Shown in pieces: positions 32,262 through 34,185 of a DNA stretch of 34,185 nucleotides. The notes beneath the pieces were generated by a model. The model ran no database searches. It saw only the letters and a list, made by a program, of their open reading frames with translations, and was not told where the DNA came from. The stretch spans positions 1 to 34,185 of the forward strand of contig NZ_QMEU01000048.1 in the NCBI RefSeq assembly GCF_003284975.1. The letters are read 5' to 3'. The DNA comes from Mycobacterium colombiense. Lineage in GTDB: Bacteria > Actinomycetota > Actinomycetes > Mycobacteriales > Mycobacteriaceae. Both the position numbers and the translations under genes were made by a program. Positions within the stretch are counted from its first letter, which is position 1, and the number at the start of each line of letters is the position of its first letter.

Positions 32262-33068
32262 GCCCAACCACCTTTGTTGTGCGAGTTTTCCGATTCTACG
32301 ACGGCCCGTCGTAGACGATGCGGTCGGGTGGACGGCGGCATGGTTGATGGGCCGCAGATGCCCACGCCGCCGTCCGCTGGGTGAGTCCGCCGCCCAGGCC
32401 GGAAAGTGCGCGTCGTCCGAGGCATCCGAACCGCGCCGGCGGTGCGAGCCCACCCGTTCCCGCGCCACCAGCAACGCGAACGCCAAGCCCAACAACAGGG
32501 GCATGTGGCTGGCGATGCGGGTGGCGGTCACCTCGCCGGCGAAGGCGTCGACGATGACATAGCCCAGCAGCGCAACGGAATAGACACCGGTTATGGCCGC
32601 CACTCCCGAGGCCGATGCGGGCCAGACACCGGCCGCGATCATCGCCAGACCCAACGCCAGCAACCAGGCCGTGGACTCGTGCATCAGGTGCTCACCAGAC
32701 ATCGCGCCGTGCATATGCCCGGACACCATGCCGAAATCGATTCCGCTGATTTGGGCTGCGGCGATCGCCACCTGGAAGAGGCCGACCGCGATCAGGCCCC
32801 AGCGCCGGTAGTGCGACCGCAGCCAGCGCATCCGGGTCTGATGTCCGGTGGCCTGCTCGCCGATGCTCGCCATGATCTTGTCGACCAGGTCGGGCCCTTC
32901 GCCGGGCGTCACCGACGCCAGCCGGCGCGTCTGCACCGCCGCCCCGATCAACCAGGAGCGGCAGCTGCGGCAGGATTCGAGGTGGGCGTCGACTTGCTGC
33001 GCGAGGACCTGGGGACGCTCGCCGTCCAATCGAGCCGACAGCGCTTCGCGCGCAATCTCACACCGCAT
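32262..33068 (-). CDS. Anti-sigma-type zinc-finger membrane protein, in frame with sigC
   Basis: The protein begins MRCEIAREALSARLDGERPQ at ATG 33068. His29-x3-Cys33-x2-Cys36 with Cys3 upstream is the zinc-finger (ZAS) pattern of many anti-sigma factors. Four membrane helices follow (WGLIAVGLFQVAIAAAQ, AWLLALGLAMIAAGVWP, GVAAITGVYSVALLGYVIV, MPLLLGLAFALLVAR), with His/Met-rich GHMHGAMSGEHLMHES between the first two. Metal sensing is possible. The tail after the last helix (GRRRGHLRPINHAAVHPTAS) leads into sigC with no stop codon, so the 3' end given is nominal. I recall a similar protein, Rv0093c, at another locus in M. tuberculosis. Starts at 33086 and 33116 are also possible. It is likely the anti-sigma factor of SigC, by context only. 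Confidence 0.7.
32293..32315 (-). promoter_or_regulatory. Palindrome overlapping the likely sigC -10
   Basis: TCTACGACGG and CCGTCGTAGA (32295-32315) are perfect 10-base arms around one central base. On the sigC strand the right arm runs into TAGAAT (32298-32293), a good -10. The 17 bases before TAGAAT are filled by the rest of the palindrome, so a dimeric regulator bound here would cover the promoter spacer. Predicted transcript start is near 32285, 24 bases before the sigC ATG. The identity of the regulator is unknown. Confidence 0.55.
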
Positions 33069-33244
33069 CCCTGCATCGTTGCGCATGGCCCGGCCCCGCG
33101 CAAAGACTCGCCACATTTGGCCCCGGAACGAAATTGCGGGGAACTAAACGGCGCCGACAACCGACCTCTGGTCGTACGCATCGCCAGCCCACCCACGAGA
33201 TGCACCGAAGAGGTATTCGTGTCCTTGCCCGAAGGCCCCCGACG

Positions 33245-34185
33245 ATGACCGCCCCGATCTGGATCGCGTTTCCGCCCGAAGTGCACTCGACACTGCTCAG
33301 TAGCGGCCCCGGCCCCGCGCCGCTGCTGGCCGCCGCCACCGCGTGGACCTCGCTGAGCACCGACTACGCGACCGCGGCAGCCGAGCTCAGCGGAGTGCTG
33401 GGGGCGGTGCAGGCGGGGTCGTGGGACGGCCCCAGCGCGGACCAGTACGTGGCCGCACACGCCCCCTACCAGGCCTGGCTGCTGGAAAGCGCGGCCAAGA
33501 GCACGACGGCCGCGGCCCTGCACGAGACGGCGGCCACCGCCTACACCACCGCCCTGGCCGCCATGCCGACGCTGGGCGAGCTCGCGGCCAACCACGCGGT
33601 GCACGGGGCCTTGGTCGCCACGAACTTCTTCGGGATCAACACCATCCCGATCGCCGTCAACGAGGCCGACTACGCGCGGATGTGGGTGCAGGCCGCCACG
33701 ACGATGACCACCTACCAGGCCGTCAGCGAATCCGCGCTGGCGGCGGTCCCGGCGACGACGCCCGCGCCGACCATCGTCGTACCGGGCGGCGAGGCCGCCA
33801 CCGCCGGCGTCCAGGCGGTACAGGCGGCCGCCCTCGCGCCGGCCGCGAGTTCCGGCTCCAACCTCAACAACGCCGACACCTCGAGCGCCCAGCAGCAGGC
33901 GGCGACGCAGACCTATCCGTCGTGGATGGACCAGCTCACCCAGTGGCTGCAGCAGTACACCCAGAACTTCGCGTGGCCGGTGTCCAAGGACCTCAACCCC
34001 GGTGGGTGGCCATTCCCGCCGGTGCCCTGGGTCAACAGCCTCGCCTCGTTCTTCGGCCAGTTGGGGCTCTCACCGGCCCTGTCGAGCGCGCTGGGCTGGG
34101 CCATCTTCCACACCCTGATGATCTTCTGGCCGTTCATTCAGCTCGCGATCCAGATGGCGGTGGTGCTGGCACCGGTGGTCGTGGC
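33245..34185 (+). CDS. PPE family protein, 3' end beyond the window edge
   Basis: The ATG at 33245 begins MTAPIWIAFPPEVHSTLLSS, the PPE signature, and the frame is open to the window edge (313 codons). The helical PPE domain (about 1-180) includes WDGPSADQYVAAHAPYQAWL and GALVATNFFGINTIPIAVNE, with the Trp and NTIPIA features of the family. A linker rich in Ala, Thr and Val follows, then NPGGWPFPPVPWVNSL and hydrophobic segments near the edge (WAIFHTLMIFWPFIQLAIQM). PPE proteins are exported by ESX (type VII) systems, usually with a PE partner. No PE gene is visible upstream. GAAGG about 9 bases before the ATG may serve as the ribosome-binding site. Function of this member is unknown. Confidence 0.92.
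   Translation, partial: MTAPIWIAFPPEVHSTLLSSGPGPAPLLAAATAWTSLSTDYATAAAELSGVLGAVQAGSWDGPSADQYVAAHAPYQAWLLESAAKSTTAAALHETAATAYTTALAAMPTLGELAANHAVHGALVATNFFGINTIPIAVNEADYARMWVQAATTMTTYQAVSESALAAVPATTPAPTIVVPGGEAATAGVQAVQAAALAPAASSGSNLNNADTSSAQQQAATQTYPSWMDQLTQWLQQYTQNFAWPVSKDLNPGGWPFPPVPWVNSLASFFGQLGLSPALSSALGWAIFHTLMIFWPFIQLAIQMAVVLAPVVV

Overview
The window comes from a Mycobacterium, probably a slow grower of the M. avium-intracellulare type. It is GC-rich throughout, many genes start with GTG, and nearly every protein resembles its M. tuberculosis counterpart as I remember it. Gene order follows two blocks of the M. tuberculosis map (Rv2116-Rv2089c and Rv2074-Rv2069), read in the opposite direction. 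Identifications rest on motifs and recalled sequences; no search was run.

Positions 1-8881 hold the core of the Pup-proteasome system: the end of a lipoprotein gene (lppK), the proteasomal ATPase mpa, a frameshifted gene on the other strand, dop, pup, prcB, prcA and pafA. PafA ligates Pup to target proteins, Dop deamidates Pup and removes it, Mpa unfolds pupylated proteins, and PrcA/PrcB degrade them. No PE/PPE or IS6110 genes separate prcA from pafA. Positions 9076-12449 are a small stress-type island: a CsbD-like protein, a small membrane protein, a broken hydrolase fused to a GAF-ANTAR segment, and an intact GAF-ANTAR regulator. Positions 12571-19622 carry pafB-pafC (DNA-damage transcription activators), tatA-tatC (twin-arginine export), the helicase helY and a DUF4333 membrane protein. 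Positions 19635-24133 hold a 5'-3' exonuclease-like protein, the peptidase pepE and a large multidomain esterase.

The most notable element is at 24223-27773. It is a 1005-residue homologue of CpnT, the NAD+-hydrolysing 'tuberculosis necrotizing toxin' precursor, followed with a 4-base overlap by its immunity protein. The pair sits away from the esxE/esxF neighbourhood of M. tuberculosis cpnT. By my alignment it has Asn in place of a histidine reported as catalytic, and base composition drops at the toxin domain.

Positions 27813-31710 contain an F420-type flavin/deazaflavin reductase, a short-chain dehydrogenase and the cobalamin genes cobL-cobM-cobK, which overlap or nearly overlap. Convergent to cobK lies sigC. 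Directly upstream and in the same open frame is a zinc-finger/four-helix membrane protein of anti-sigma type, with a 21-bp palindrome across a likely sigC promoter. A PPE gene runs off the right edge.
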